Below are positions 15,116-21,547 of a stretch of DNA of 36,081 bases, piece by piece. The stretch lies in assembly GCA_945877805.1 (NCBI GenBank), contig CAMCSM010000021.1:1-36081 (forward strand), given 5' to 3'. Both the position numbers and the translations under genes were made by a program. The DNA is from Methylacidiphilum caldifontis (lineage in GTDB: Bacteria > Verrucomicrobiota > Verrucomicrobiia > Methylacidiphilales > CAMAQI01). Each line of letters opens with the position of its first letter. The first letter of the stretch is position 1. The notes under the pieces were generated by a model, which saw only the letters and a program-made list of their open reading frames with translations, was not told the origin of the DNA and searched no databases.

Positions 15116-16156
15116 ATGCGATTTCCTCGGATTTTGATCGCGCTGATGGCGCTGATTTTGTTGATGCAGTTTTTGCCTGCGCCTCTGGTTTGGCGTTCGG
15201 GGGAGGGTTGGGTCGATGAATCCTCGGGGACTGCGGCTTCCGCCTCCAGTTCTCGTGAAGCGCTCGATAATGCAAAGGCTTTTGAAGCGAAACAGGAGTG
15301 GGATTCTGCATTTGCCGCCTATCGGAACCTTGTTCGCAAATGGCCTCTCTCCTTTTTTGCTGCAGAGGCGCAATACAAAACCGGCTGGATTCTTTCTAAA
15401 AAAGGAAAGTTTAGCGAGGCCTTTAAAGCCTATCAAAAGATGATCGAAAAATATCCCTCGAGCACTTTTTTCGAGCAATCGTTAGAGCAACAATATCAGA
15501 TCGCGAATTTATTTTTAGCAGGAGAGCCCCAGAAACTTTTTGGGATTCCGATGGGGGCTTCGATGGATAAAACGGTTGAGATGTACGAGCAACTCATTAA
15601 AAATGCCCCTTACGGAAAATATGCGGCCGAGGCTCAATTTAAAATCGGATTGGCCCGTGAAAAACAAAAGAAATTCAGTGATGCGGTCAAGGCCTATAAT
15701 ATTATTTTAGATAAGTATCCCGGGCATGATATCGTCGATGATGCCCAATATCAAATCGGCTATGCGTGGATGATGGCCTCCAGTGATGCGGAGTACGATC
15801 AAAGTGCTGCAGAGAAATCGATCGAGGCCTTCCAAGACTTTTTAGTTCGCTATCCTAACTCTGAAAAAGGTGCGGCGGCTCAAGATAATATTGAGGGGCT
15901 GCGTGGCAAACAGACTCGCGGATCTCTGAATATTGCGAATTTTTACGAAAAAAACGAAAACTGGAAAGCGGCCTTCATTTACTATAACGAGGTCATTCGT
16001 CAAAACCCCAATACTGAAATGGCAGAGATCGCTAAGAAAAAAGTGGAGCTGTTGCGCCCCTTAGTGGATTCTGAAACGGCCAAGACTGTCCCGGTCAATC
16101 CAGATAAAGCGGGGGCATTGCCGGTAGGGAATTCAGCCTCATCTTTGGTTCAATAA
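15116..16156 (+). CDS. BamD/YfiO-like TPR protein of the outer-membrane assembly pathway
   Basis: 346 residues. A signal-like N-terminus (MRFPRILIALMALILLMQFLPAPL) precedes TPR-type repeats such as AFEAKQEWDSAFAAYRNLVRKWPLS, GKFSEAFKAYQKMIEKYPSS, KKFSDAVKAYNIILDKYPGH and SIEAFQDFLVRYPNS, the pattern of BamD, which supports beta-barrel insertion by BamA. Unlike classic BamD, no cysteine follows the signal, so it cannot be lipidated in the usual way and would be periplasmic or membrane-tethered. It is followed 2 bp later by lptE and then another TPR gene, which supports an envelope role. A different periplasmic TPR protein remains possible. Confidence 0.75.
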   Translation: MRFPRILIALMALILLMQFLPAPLVWRSGEGWVDESSGTAASASSSREALDNAKAFEAKQEWDSAFAAYRNLVRKWPLSFFAAEAQYKTGWILSKKGKFSEAFKAYQKMIEKYPSSTFFEQSLEQQYQIANLFLAGEPQKLFGIPMGASMDKTVEMYEQLIKNAPYGKYAAEAQFKIGLAREKQKKFSDAVKAYNIILDKYPGHDIVDDAQYQIGYAWMMASSDAEYDQSAAEKSIEAFQDFLVRYPNSEKGAAAQDNIEGLRGKQTRGSLNIANFYEKNENWKAAFIYYNEVIRQNPNTEMAEIAKKKVELLRPLVDSETAKTVPVNPDKAGALPVGNSASSLVQ

Positions 16157-16158
16157 TT

Positions 16159-16695
16159 ATGGAAAAAAATATGACTTTAAAAAAAGTGGGATCGCTCGCT
16201 ATTTTGATCGCGCTCCTTTTTTTCGGCGCAGGCTGTTCCGGATATCGCTTAGGAAACATTGGCGGAACGGAGGTTCAGGGGGTGCGGACGATCTATGTCC
16301 CTGTCGTGAAAAATGATGGATACGAGCCGGGATTACAGGTGATGACCACGAATGCGATTATTCGTCGATTTGAAAATGATGGAACGATTCAAACCGTAAG
16401 GACGACCGAAGCGGATAGTGAGTTGACGGTCACCATTAAGAAAGTGGTTAAAACAGGAACACGCAATGATCGAAATAATATTCTTCGGACCGCGGAGTAT
16501 GACGTTGAGATTATTGCCGAGGCGACTTATACGAATCGACGTTTAGGGCGAAAGATTTTCGAAAATCGAGAGGTTCGAGGAAAGACCGCTTTTTATGTTC
16601 AACGAGATCTTCAAGAGGGAGAACGACAAGCGTTGCCGCTTGCGGCAGAGGATTTAGCGAACAACATTGTGAAGTTGATTGTCGAAGGTTGGTAG
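16159..16695 (+). CDS. lptE: LptE-like LPS-assembly lipoprotein
   Basis: 178 residues with a lipoprotein signal ending FFGAGC (C26). After it come SGYRLG and the series GVRTIYVPVVKNDGYEPGLQ, AIIRRFENDGTIQTV and ADSELTVTIKKV, the usual pattern of the LptE family, which plugs LptD in the outer membrane during LPS export. The start could be the ATG at 16159 or the one at 16171 (MTLKKVGSLA). It begins 2 bp after the BamD-like stop codon, so the two are translated from one message. Confidence 0.82.
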   Translation: MEKNMTLKKVGSLAILIALLFFGAGCSGYRLGNIGGTEVQGVRTIYVPVVKNDGYEPGLQVMTTNAIIRRFENDGTIQTVRTTEADSELTVTIKKVVKTGTRNDRNNILRTAEYDVEIIAEATYTNRRLGRKIFENREVRGKTAFYVQRDLQEGERQALPLAAEDLANNIVKLIVEGW

Positions 16696-16708
16696 TGAGA
16701 TAATGGCG

Positions 16709-16742
16709 TTGCAAGGCAGTTTAATTTTGCTAGAAAAGAGTG
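16709..16742 (+). promoter_or_regulatory. Candidate promoter, leaderless type, before the TPR protein
   Basis: TTGCAA (16709-16714), a 16-nt spacer and TAGAAA (16731-16736), then 6 nt to the ATG at 16743. The gene may therefore have its own promoter in addition to read-through from lptE. Confidence 0.45.
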
Positions 16743-17345
16743 ATGCAACACGAACAGGCTCCTATTTTGGTGGATGAAGCTCTCTTCTCCACGGCAATGC
16801 AAAAATTCATTTTGGCTCTTTTGACCGCCAGTTTTCTAGTGCTGGGGGGATGGTTTTTATGGAGCGCGCATCTTTCAAATCTTGAGCAGGAGGTTCATCG
16901 TGCTTTTGTTGAGGCAAAGAGTCCGGAGGAAAAACGGAAAGTCGCCGATCAAAATCGTGGAACGGAACAGGCGGCTTTGATCTATTTAAATTTAGCGAAT
17001 GCGGCTTTGGACACAAAACCACAAGAGGCCTTAGAGTTGTACGAGGCCTTCCTGCTTCGCGATGAGCATCATTGTTTAGCGAATGCCGCACGTTTGGGAA
17101 AAGCGAAAGCATTGGAGCTGATGCAAAAATCAGAAGAGGCTCTCACGGTTTACCAGAAGATTACTCAAACTAAAAAAGGGGATATTTATATCCCTTTGGC
17201 GCTGCTTAATCTCTCGCGGCTTCAAGTTGCGCAAGGAAAAGAGAGTGAGGCTCGACAAAGCTTACAAGAGCTCTTGATCGGTTATGCCGATTACGCCACC
17301 GAGGCGAAAGAGCGTTTGAAAATGATTCCCGAGAAGAAGTCTTAA
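16743..17345 (+). CDS. Membrane-anchored TPR protein
   Basis: 200 residues. A single N-terminal membrane helix (about 21-43, FILALLTASFLVLGGWFLW) is followed by an extracytoplasmic TPR-like helical region (ALIYLNLANAALDTKPQEALELYEAFLL, EALTVYQKITQTKKGDIYIPLALLNLSRLQ). The arrangement resembles YfgM-type ancillary proteins that associate with the Sec machinery and chaperones, but sequence similarity alone does not establish this. A GTG lies one codon upstream. It lies 47 bp after lptE. Confidence 0.7.
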   Translation: MQHEQAPILVDEALFSTAMQKFILALLTASFLVLGGWFLWSAHLSNLEQEVHRAFVEAKSPEEKRKVADQNRGTEQAALIYLNLANAALDTKPQEALELYEAFLLRDEHHCLANAARLGKAKALELMQKSEEALTVYQKITQTKKGDIYIPLALLNLSRLQVAQGKESEARQSLQELLIGYADYATEAKERLKMIPEKKS

Positions 17346-17359
17346 GTCCCTCTTGATTC

Positions 17360-17800
17360 ATGCAAAGCGCTTACAAGCCTAACGATCAACCGACGGTATC
17401 GATCGTGATTTTTTTTGATGGAGTCTGTGGGCTTTGCAATCGGTTTGTTGATTTTGTGATCAAGCGCGATTCGGGGAGGATTTTTCGCTTTTCACCGCTT
17501 CAAGGAAAGAATTTCGAGGAGCTCAGGGGGAAGTACCCTTGGGTTGAGGGGCAGAACTCCATCGTTGTTCTCTTTCGAATTGTGAATCGCGATGTCGTCT
17601 TCTTTCGAAGTCGTGCAGTCTTTTTTATTTTAAACGAATTGGGAGGAGGATGGAAAATCCTCTCGATCTTAAAGGTGATCCCCGCGCCGATCACCGATTT
17701 AGTCTATCGAATTATCTCGAAGATCCGCTACCGTCTTTTTGGGAAAAAAGAGAGCTGTCGTCTTCCGACTCCCGAAGAGCGCACGGCGTTTTTAGATTAG
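17360..17800 (+). CDS. DCC-family thiol-disulfide oxidoreductase-like protein (DUF393)
   Basis: 146 residues with the family signature FFDGVCGLCNRFVDFVIKRD (C23, C26 in a C-x2-C pair). It continues with FRFSPLQGKNFEELRGKYP and a C-terminal region ending YRLFGKKESCRLPTPEERTAFLD. The fold is thioredoxin-like and redox activity is presumed; substrates of the family are unknown. The exact start is uncertain, since the conserved part begins at VSIVIFFDG. Confidence 0.85.
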   Translation: MQSAYKPNDQPTVSIVIFFDGVCGLCNRFVDFVIKRDSGRIFRFSPLQGKNFEELRGKYPWVEGQNSIVVLFRIVNRDVVFFRSRAVFFILNELGGGWKILSILKVIPAPITDLVYRIISKIRYRLFGKKESCRLPTPEERTAFLD

Positions 17801-17824
17801 TCCTTCATTCTAAAAAATCAGTCT

Positions 17825-17846
17825 TCACCTTTTGGTGATCTATTTT
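17825..17846 (+). terminator. Hairpin after the DCC gene
   Basis: TCACC-TTTT-GGTGA (17825-17838) is followed by TCTATTTT. It may terminate the DCC transcript. It is also the first part of composite repeat B4. Confidence 0.4.
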
Positions 17847-17887
17847 GAGAGGCAAATTGATTTCTAATGCAAGAAATCGGTTTTTAG
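17825..17887 (+). repeat. Composite repeat B4: hairpin plus AATGCAAGAAAT core
   Basis: The hairpin is followed after exactly 26 nt by TAATGCAAGAAATCGGTT (17865-17882). GAGG (17849-17852) stands 13 nt before AATG. The 21398-21461 copy has the same hairpin type, the same 26-nt distance and the same GAGG spacing. It lies upstream of the antitoxin gene. Confidence 0.7.
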
Positions 17888-17892
17888 CTTGA

Positions 17893-17928
17893 TGTTATAA
17901 CAATCGTGACTACATTAAAATCATGCAT
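17893..17928 (+). promoter_or_regulatory. Toxin-antitoxin promoter and possible operator
   Basis: A -10 hexamer TAAAAT (17916-17921) ends 7 nt before the ATG at 17929. The palindrome GTTATAAC (17894-17901) lies about where a -35 would be and could be an operator for autoregulation by the antitoxin. The -35 is weak. Confidence 0.4.
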
Positions 17929-18153
17929 ATGGAACTCAAGCTTCGTAAGGTCGGTAATTCTGTAGGAGTGATATTGCCTAAGGAGGCTCTTTCTCATTTA
18001 CATTTGGAGGAGGGAGATTCTGTTTGTGTGACGGAAGGTCCAGATCAAAGTTTACGTTTAAGCCCTCATAAAACTGAAGTTGAAGCTCAGATGGCTGTCG
18101 CTCGAGATTTGATGGATCGCTATCGGCATACGCTTCGGGAATTGGCGAAATGA
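17929..18153 (+). CDS. AbrB/MazE-type antitoxin
   Basis: 74 residues. MELKLRKVGNSVGVILPKEALSHLHLEEGDSVCVTEG is the swapped-hairpin AbrB/SpoVT DNA-binding domain, which typically binds the operon's own promoter. The rest (about 45-74) should bind and neutralise the toxin. An ATG two codons upstream (17923) is possible, but 17929 gives the usual family start and the right distance to the -10 element. Its TGA overlaps the toxin ATG (18150-18153). Confidence 0.85.
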   Translation: MELKLRKVGNSVGVILPKEALSHLHLEEGDSVCVTEGPDQSLRLSPHKTEVEAQMAVARDLMDRYRHTLRELAK

Positions 18154-18536
18154 TAGAGCCCATCTGGGTGCTCCGTGAAGTCGTTTTAATGCTTCACGAC
18201 CAGTCGCTCTCACAGTTTGGTGGTTCAGCAGGAATTCGAGAGGAGGGTCTTTTGGATTCCGCATTAGGGAAACCGCATCATCTTTTTGCCTACGGAAATC
18301 GTTCGATCTTTGATTTGGCGGCGAGCTATGGTTTTGGATTGATTAAAAATCATCCTTTTTTTGATGGAAACAAACGTACGGGGTTCATTGTCGCTACGCT
18401 TTTTCTTGAAATAAATGGATATCTCTTCACGGCGGATGAGGTTGATTCCACGTTGATGACTTTTGCACTTGCGGCAGGAGAGATTTCTGAAAGCGACTAT
18501 TCACAGTGGCTTCAAAAAGGGTCTAAAAAGAGATGA
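18150..18536 (+). CDS. doc: Death-on-curing (Doc) family toxin
   Basis: 128 residues of the Fic/Doc fold. The active-site motif NHPFFDGNKRTG (H68 to R76) is of the Doc type, in which Lys replaces the second Gly of canonical Fic proteins; Doc enzymes phosphorylate EF-Tu and stop translation. SAGIREEGLLDSALGKPHHLFAYG and ASYGFGLIKNHPF are further family marks. It is coupled by ATGA overlap to an AbrB-type antitoxin in place of the classical Phd partner. All core residues appear intact, so the toxin is probably active. Confidence 0.92.
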   Translation: MIEPIWVLREVVLMLHDQSLSQFGGSAGIREEGLLDSALGKPHHLFAYGNRSIFDLAASYGFGLIKNHPFFDGNKRTGFIVATLFLEINGYLFTADEVDSTLMTFALAAGEISESDYSQWLQKGSKKR

Positions 18537-18632
18537 AAGAATTTCGATTGCTCGAAAATTTCTGAACCTCTTTTGAATCAGCTTTGCCAGAACTAACTCT
18601 TCGCCCTCAAGAATATGAGGTTTTGGATTTCC

Positions 18633-18655
18633 CAATGCAAAATCTCGGCTTATAG
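18633..18655 (+). repeat. Dispersed repeat B5 upstream of mutS
   Basis: CAATGCAAAATCTCGGCTTA resembles the B core, with GAGG (18617-18620) exactly 13 nt before AATG, as in B4 and B7. It overlaps a possible mutS promoter: TTCCCA, a 16-nt spacer and TATAGT, ending 13 nt before the ATG. Confidence 0.5.
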
Positions 18656-18669
18656 TTTCCCTCCTTACC

Positions 18670-21207
18670 ATGTCCGAAGAGAATCTTACACCGATGATGC
18701 AGCAATATCGCCGAATGCGACAAGAGGTGCCCTCTGATGCCCTGATGTTTTTCCGGCTCGGAGATTTTTTTGAATTATTTTTTGAGGATGCAAAAATCGC
18801 CTCTTCTTTGCTCGATCTCACCTTGACGCAGCGACATGGAACGCCGATGTGTGGAATTCCGTTTCATACCTCAGAGGCCTATATCGCACGGTTGATTAAA
18901 TTGGGGAGACGAGTGGCGATTTGCGATCAGATGGAGGTCGCGATCCCTGGGCAAATGGTGCGGCGCGAAATCACGCAGATTATTAGTCCCGGGAGTGTGA
19001 TCGACTCCAACCTTCTCTCTTCGAACTCCAATAACTATTGCGCCGCAATTTCTGAGGTCTCCGGTCGCTATGGGTTGGCCTATTTAGATTTAAGCACAGG
19101 GGAGTTTCGAGCCGGGGAGCTGGAGGGATGGGAGGGAGTCGAAGAGACTCTTTCGCGAATCAATGGCTCAGAGGTGATCATTCCCTCGGAATCGAATTTT
19201 CCTGCGGTCGAGCGCGCTCTTTTTTATGAGGCTTGGACCTTTGCCCCTGAAAATGCCCGTTTCACTTTGTTGGAGCAATTTAAGGTTCAATCGCTTGACG
19301 GTTTTGGCCTGACTCCCCATCTCGCCGCCATTGGGGCTGCTGGGGCTCTGGTTCATTACGTGACCCATGAGTTGAGACGATCGCTGACCCATGTGCCGAG
19401 GATCTCTACATTTCAACGCGAGGATGTGCTTATTTTGGATCCGATGACCCGTCGGAATTTAGAACTCGTCGAGCCTCTTCGGGAGTCGAAGACCGATACC
19501 ACGGTGCTCAAAGCGATCGATCGAACCGCCACCTCAGGGGGAGGACGAATGCTGCGCCAATGGCTTTTGCAGCCGCTGCGAAACTTAGGGGAGTTAAAGG
19601 CACGGCAGGGGTCGGTGGCTTATTTTGCAGTGAATGAATTGGAACGTGAACGGATTCGTTCCTATTTACGGGAAGTCAAAGATCTGGAACGATTAATCGC
19701 TCGTCTCGCTTTAAACTCTGGAAATGCCCGTGATTTAGTCGCATTAAAGCAATCGTTAAAACCGATTCCGGAATTAAAACTTGTTTTACAATCCATCGAG
19801 ATTCCGTTGATCCAATCGTTAGGGGGGCAGCTCGTTTCCCAACCGGAGCTCGTCGCACTCCTTGAGCGAGCGATCGTTGAGGAGCCGCCGATGGCGATGA
19901 AAGAAGGGGGGATTATTCGCGAGGGATATCGACCGGAGTTAGATGAGCTTCGTGGCGCCTCTTCACAAGGCAAGGAGTGGCTGGCACGACTTCAGACGCA
20001 AGAGCAGGAGCGCACGGGAATCAAATCGCTCAAGATTCGATACAATCAAGTTTTTGGCTACTATATTGAAATTACCAAAAGTCATTTAAACTCCGTTCCC
20101 GAGGATTATACCCGGAAGCAGACCTTGGTGAATGCAGAGCGTTTTATTACCCCTGAATTAAAGGAGATGGAGGGAAAAATACTCGGGGCTGAAGAGCGCT
20201 CTCGTCAGTTGGAGTATGAATTTTTCATTGAATTAAGGCAAGCGGCTGTTGCTCAGATGGGAGAGATCCAGGCAACCGCTGGTGCCTTAAGTGCGCTGGA
20301 TGTTTTGGCCGGATGGGGCGCCCTAGCGCAGGAACAAAACTATGTACGTCCCGAGCTTGAGGAGTCCTCACGACTCGAGATCGAGGAAGGTCGGCATCCG
20401 GTGATCGAGCAGATCTTGTTAAATGAACGCTTTGTTCCGAATGATACCGTTTTGGATTCTCAAAAGGGGCGGACCGTGATTTTAACCGGTCCGAATATGG
20501 CGGGTAAAAGCACTTATATACGGCAGGTGGCCCTGATCTCTATTTTGGCGCATACCGGATGTTTTGTCCCTGCGAAAAAAGCGGTCGTTGGACTGTTCGA
20601 CCGCGTTTTTACCCGCGTCGGGGCGAGCGACGATCTTTCCCGAGGGCAGAGTACCTTCATGATGGAGATGACTGAAACCGCCAACATTTTAAATCATGCC
20701 ACTGAAAAAAGTTTAGTGATCTTGGATGAGATCGGTCGTGGGACCAGTACCTTTGACGGACTCAGTATCGCCTGGTCCGTGGCGGAGTATTTGCATCAAA
20801 AAATTCAAGCCAAGACCCTCTTTGCGACTCATTACCATGAATTGACAGAGCTGGCCCAGCTTTTGCCTGCGGTTAAAAACTATCATGTTGCGGTACGAGA
20901 GTGGAATGAACAGGTCATCTTTCTGCGTAAGATCGTCGAAGGGGGAACCGATAAAAGTTATGGGATTCAAGTGGCCCGATTAGCAGGATTGCCGATCACT
21001 GTTTTAGATCGAGCTAAAGAGATCTTGAGGAACTTAGAAGAGGGGGAGCTTGATGAGAGCGGAAAGCCCAAGATCGGACGCAAGTCCAATCGGCAGACGG
21101 AAGGAAATGGGAAGAAGGGGAAGGATCAATCGAGAAGTGAGGAATGGGATCTCTTCAAATTCACCGCCGCAAATGAAGCGCAGGGAAAGAATCGTCGCCC
21201 TAAATAG
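18670..21207 (+). CDS. mutS: DNA mismatch repair protein MutS
   Basis: 845 residues, the usual length. It recognises mismatches as a dimer and signals to MutL. The N-terminal mismatch-reading motif is GDFFELF (the F-x-E pair, normally written GDFYEMF). The clamp and lever domains follow, then the ATPase: Walker A GPNMAGKST near residue 607 and Walker B LVILDEIGRGTSTFDG near 682, with FATHYHEL after it. A charged C-terminal tail (KSNRQTEGNGKKGKDQSRSEEWDLF) ends the protein. No mutL is in the window. No Shine-Dalgarno site precedes the ATG. Confidence 0.95.
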   Translation: MSEENLTPMMQQYRRMRQEVPSDALMFFRLGDFFELFFEDAKIASSLLDLTLTQRHGTPMCGIPFHTSEAYIARLIKLGRRVAICDQMEVAIPGQMVRREITQIISPGSVIDSNLLSSNSNNYCAAISEVSGRYGLAYLDLSTGEFRAGELEGWEGVEETLSRINGSEVIIPSESNFPAVERALFYEAWTFAPENARFTLLEQFKVQSLDGFGLTPHLAAIGAAGALVHYVTHELRRSLTHVPRISTFQREDVLILDPMTRRNLELVEPLRESKTDTTVLKAIDRTATSGGGRMLRQWLLQPLRNLGELKARQGSVAYFAVNELERERIRSYLREVKDLERLIARLALNSGNARDLVALKQSLKPIPELKLVLQSIEIPLIQSLGGQLVSQPELVALLERAIVEEPPMAMKEGGIIREGYRPELDELRGASSQGKEWLARLQTQEQERTGIKSLKIRYNQVFGYYIEITKSHLNSVPEDYTRKQTLVNAERFITPELKEMEGKILGAEERSRQLEYEFFIELRQAAVAQMGEIQATAGALSALDVLAGWGALAQEQNYVRPELEESSRLEIEEGRHPVIEQILLNERFVPNDTVLDSQKGRTVILTGPNMAGKSTYIRQVALISILAHTGCFVPAKKAVVGLFDRVFTRVGASDDLSRGQSTFMMEMTETANILNHATEKSLVILDEIGRGTSTFDGLSIAWSVAEYLHQKIQAKTLFATHYHELTELAQLLPAVKNYHVAVREWNEQVIFLRKIVEGGTDKSYGIQVARLAGLPITVLDRAKEILRNLEEGELDESGKPKIGRKSNRQTEGNGKKGKDQSRSEEWDLFKFTAANEAQGKNRRPK

Positions 21208-21270
21208 ATCCCCAAGTGGGTGAAGCTAATATACCCTCAAAATCACAATACGATTTGAACCTAAAAACAG

Positions 21271-21315
21271 TGAATTTAGCCGCAAAAGAACTCAAAGAAC
21301 TCAAAAATAAATTCA
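21271..21315 (+). repeat. C-type repeat arm C3 bounded by 8-bp inverted repeats
   Basis: TGAATTTA (21271-21278) and TAAATTCA (21308-21315) flank AGCCGCAAAAGAACTCAAAG and a second AACTCAAA unit. The arm resembles one arm of C1 (CGCAAAGCCGCAAAG); the long opposite arm is missing. Confidence 0.5.
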
Positions 21316-21338
21316 GGTTAAACCCATTTCTTGCATTA
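21315..21338 (-). repeat. Dispersed repeat B6 (inverted)
   Basis: The minus strand reads TAATGCAAGAAATGGGTTTA, nearly identical to B1 and B2. It faces away from the ABC-F gene, with copy B7 in the other orientation about 100 nt to the right. Confidence 0.6.
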
Positions 21339-21342
21339 GAAC

Positions 21343-21391
21343 TGGAGGCACAGCTCCGATCCGTCAGCTGACGGACGGAGGTGCCCCTCCA
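21343..21391. repeat. Stem-loop repeat D1
   Basis: TGGAGG-CA (from 21343) and TGCCCCTCCA (21382-21391) close a stem that contains the perfect 14-bp palindrome CCGTCAGCTGACGG (21361-21374). It is followed by ATTTTTT. Element D2 (33026-33095) has the same ends and a different interior. Confidence 0.6.
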
Positions 21392-21397
21392 TTTTTT

Positions 21398-21461
21398 ATC
21401 ACCATTTTGGTGATATCGTTTGCGAGGTATATCCATTCCCAATGCAAGAAATCGGTTAAAT
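21398..21461 (+). repeat. Composite repeat B7: hairpin plus AATGCAAGAAAT core
   Basis: The hairpin TCACC-ATTTT-GGTGA (21399-21413) is followed after 26 nt by CAATGCAAGAAATCGGTT (21440-21457); GAGG lies 13 nt before AATG. It is the closest relative of B4. The ABC-F start lies about 90 nt downstream. Confidence 0.7.
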
Positions 21462-21547
21462 GGTGACAGAGCTCCCGATAAAGTATCTTCGTCCTCTGCT
21501 TGGTTATTCTTGCCCTTTTAGGATTGGGCTTTAGACGAGAGGATCTC

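Larger units (their letters stand above)
21208..21547. other. Repeat cluster between mutS and the ABC-F gene
   Basis: No gene is visible. Contents in order: a C-type tandem arm (21271-21315), repeat B6 inverted (21315-21338), stem-loop D1 (21343-21391), a TCACC/GGTGA hairpin and repeat B7 (21398-21461), then the region leading to the ABC-F start. A CCAAGTGGGTGAA at about 21212-21224 is the exact inverse of 207-219. Confidence 0.65.

Noticed and set aside
14960-15478. Long minus-strand open frames across the SRP RNA and bamD-like gene
   Set aside because: They run antisense to a well-supported gene and RNA, have no start signals and show no recognisable motifs; codon bias of the real gene explains them.
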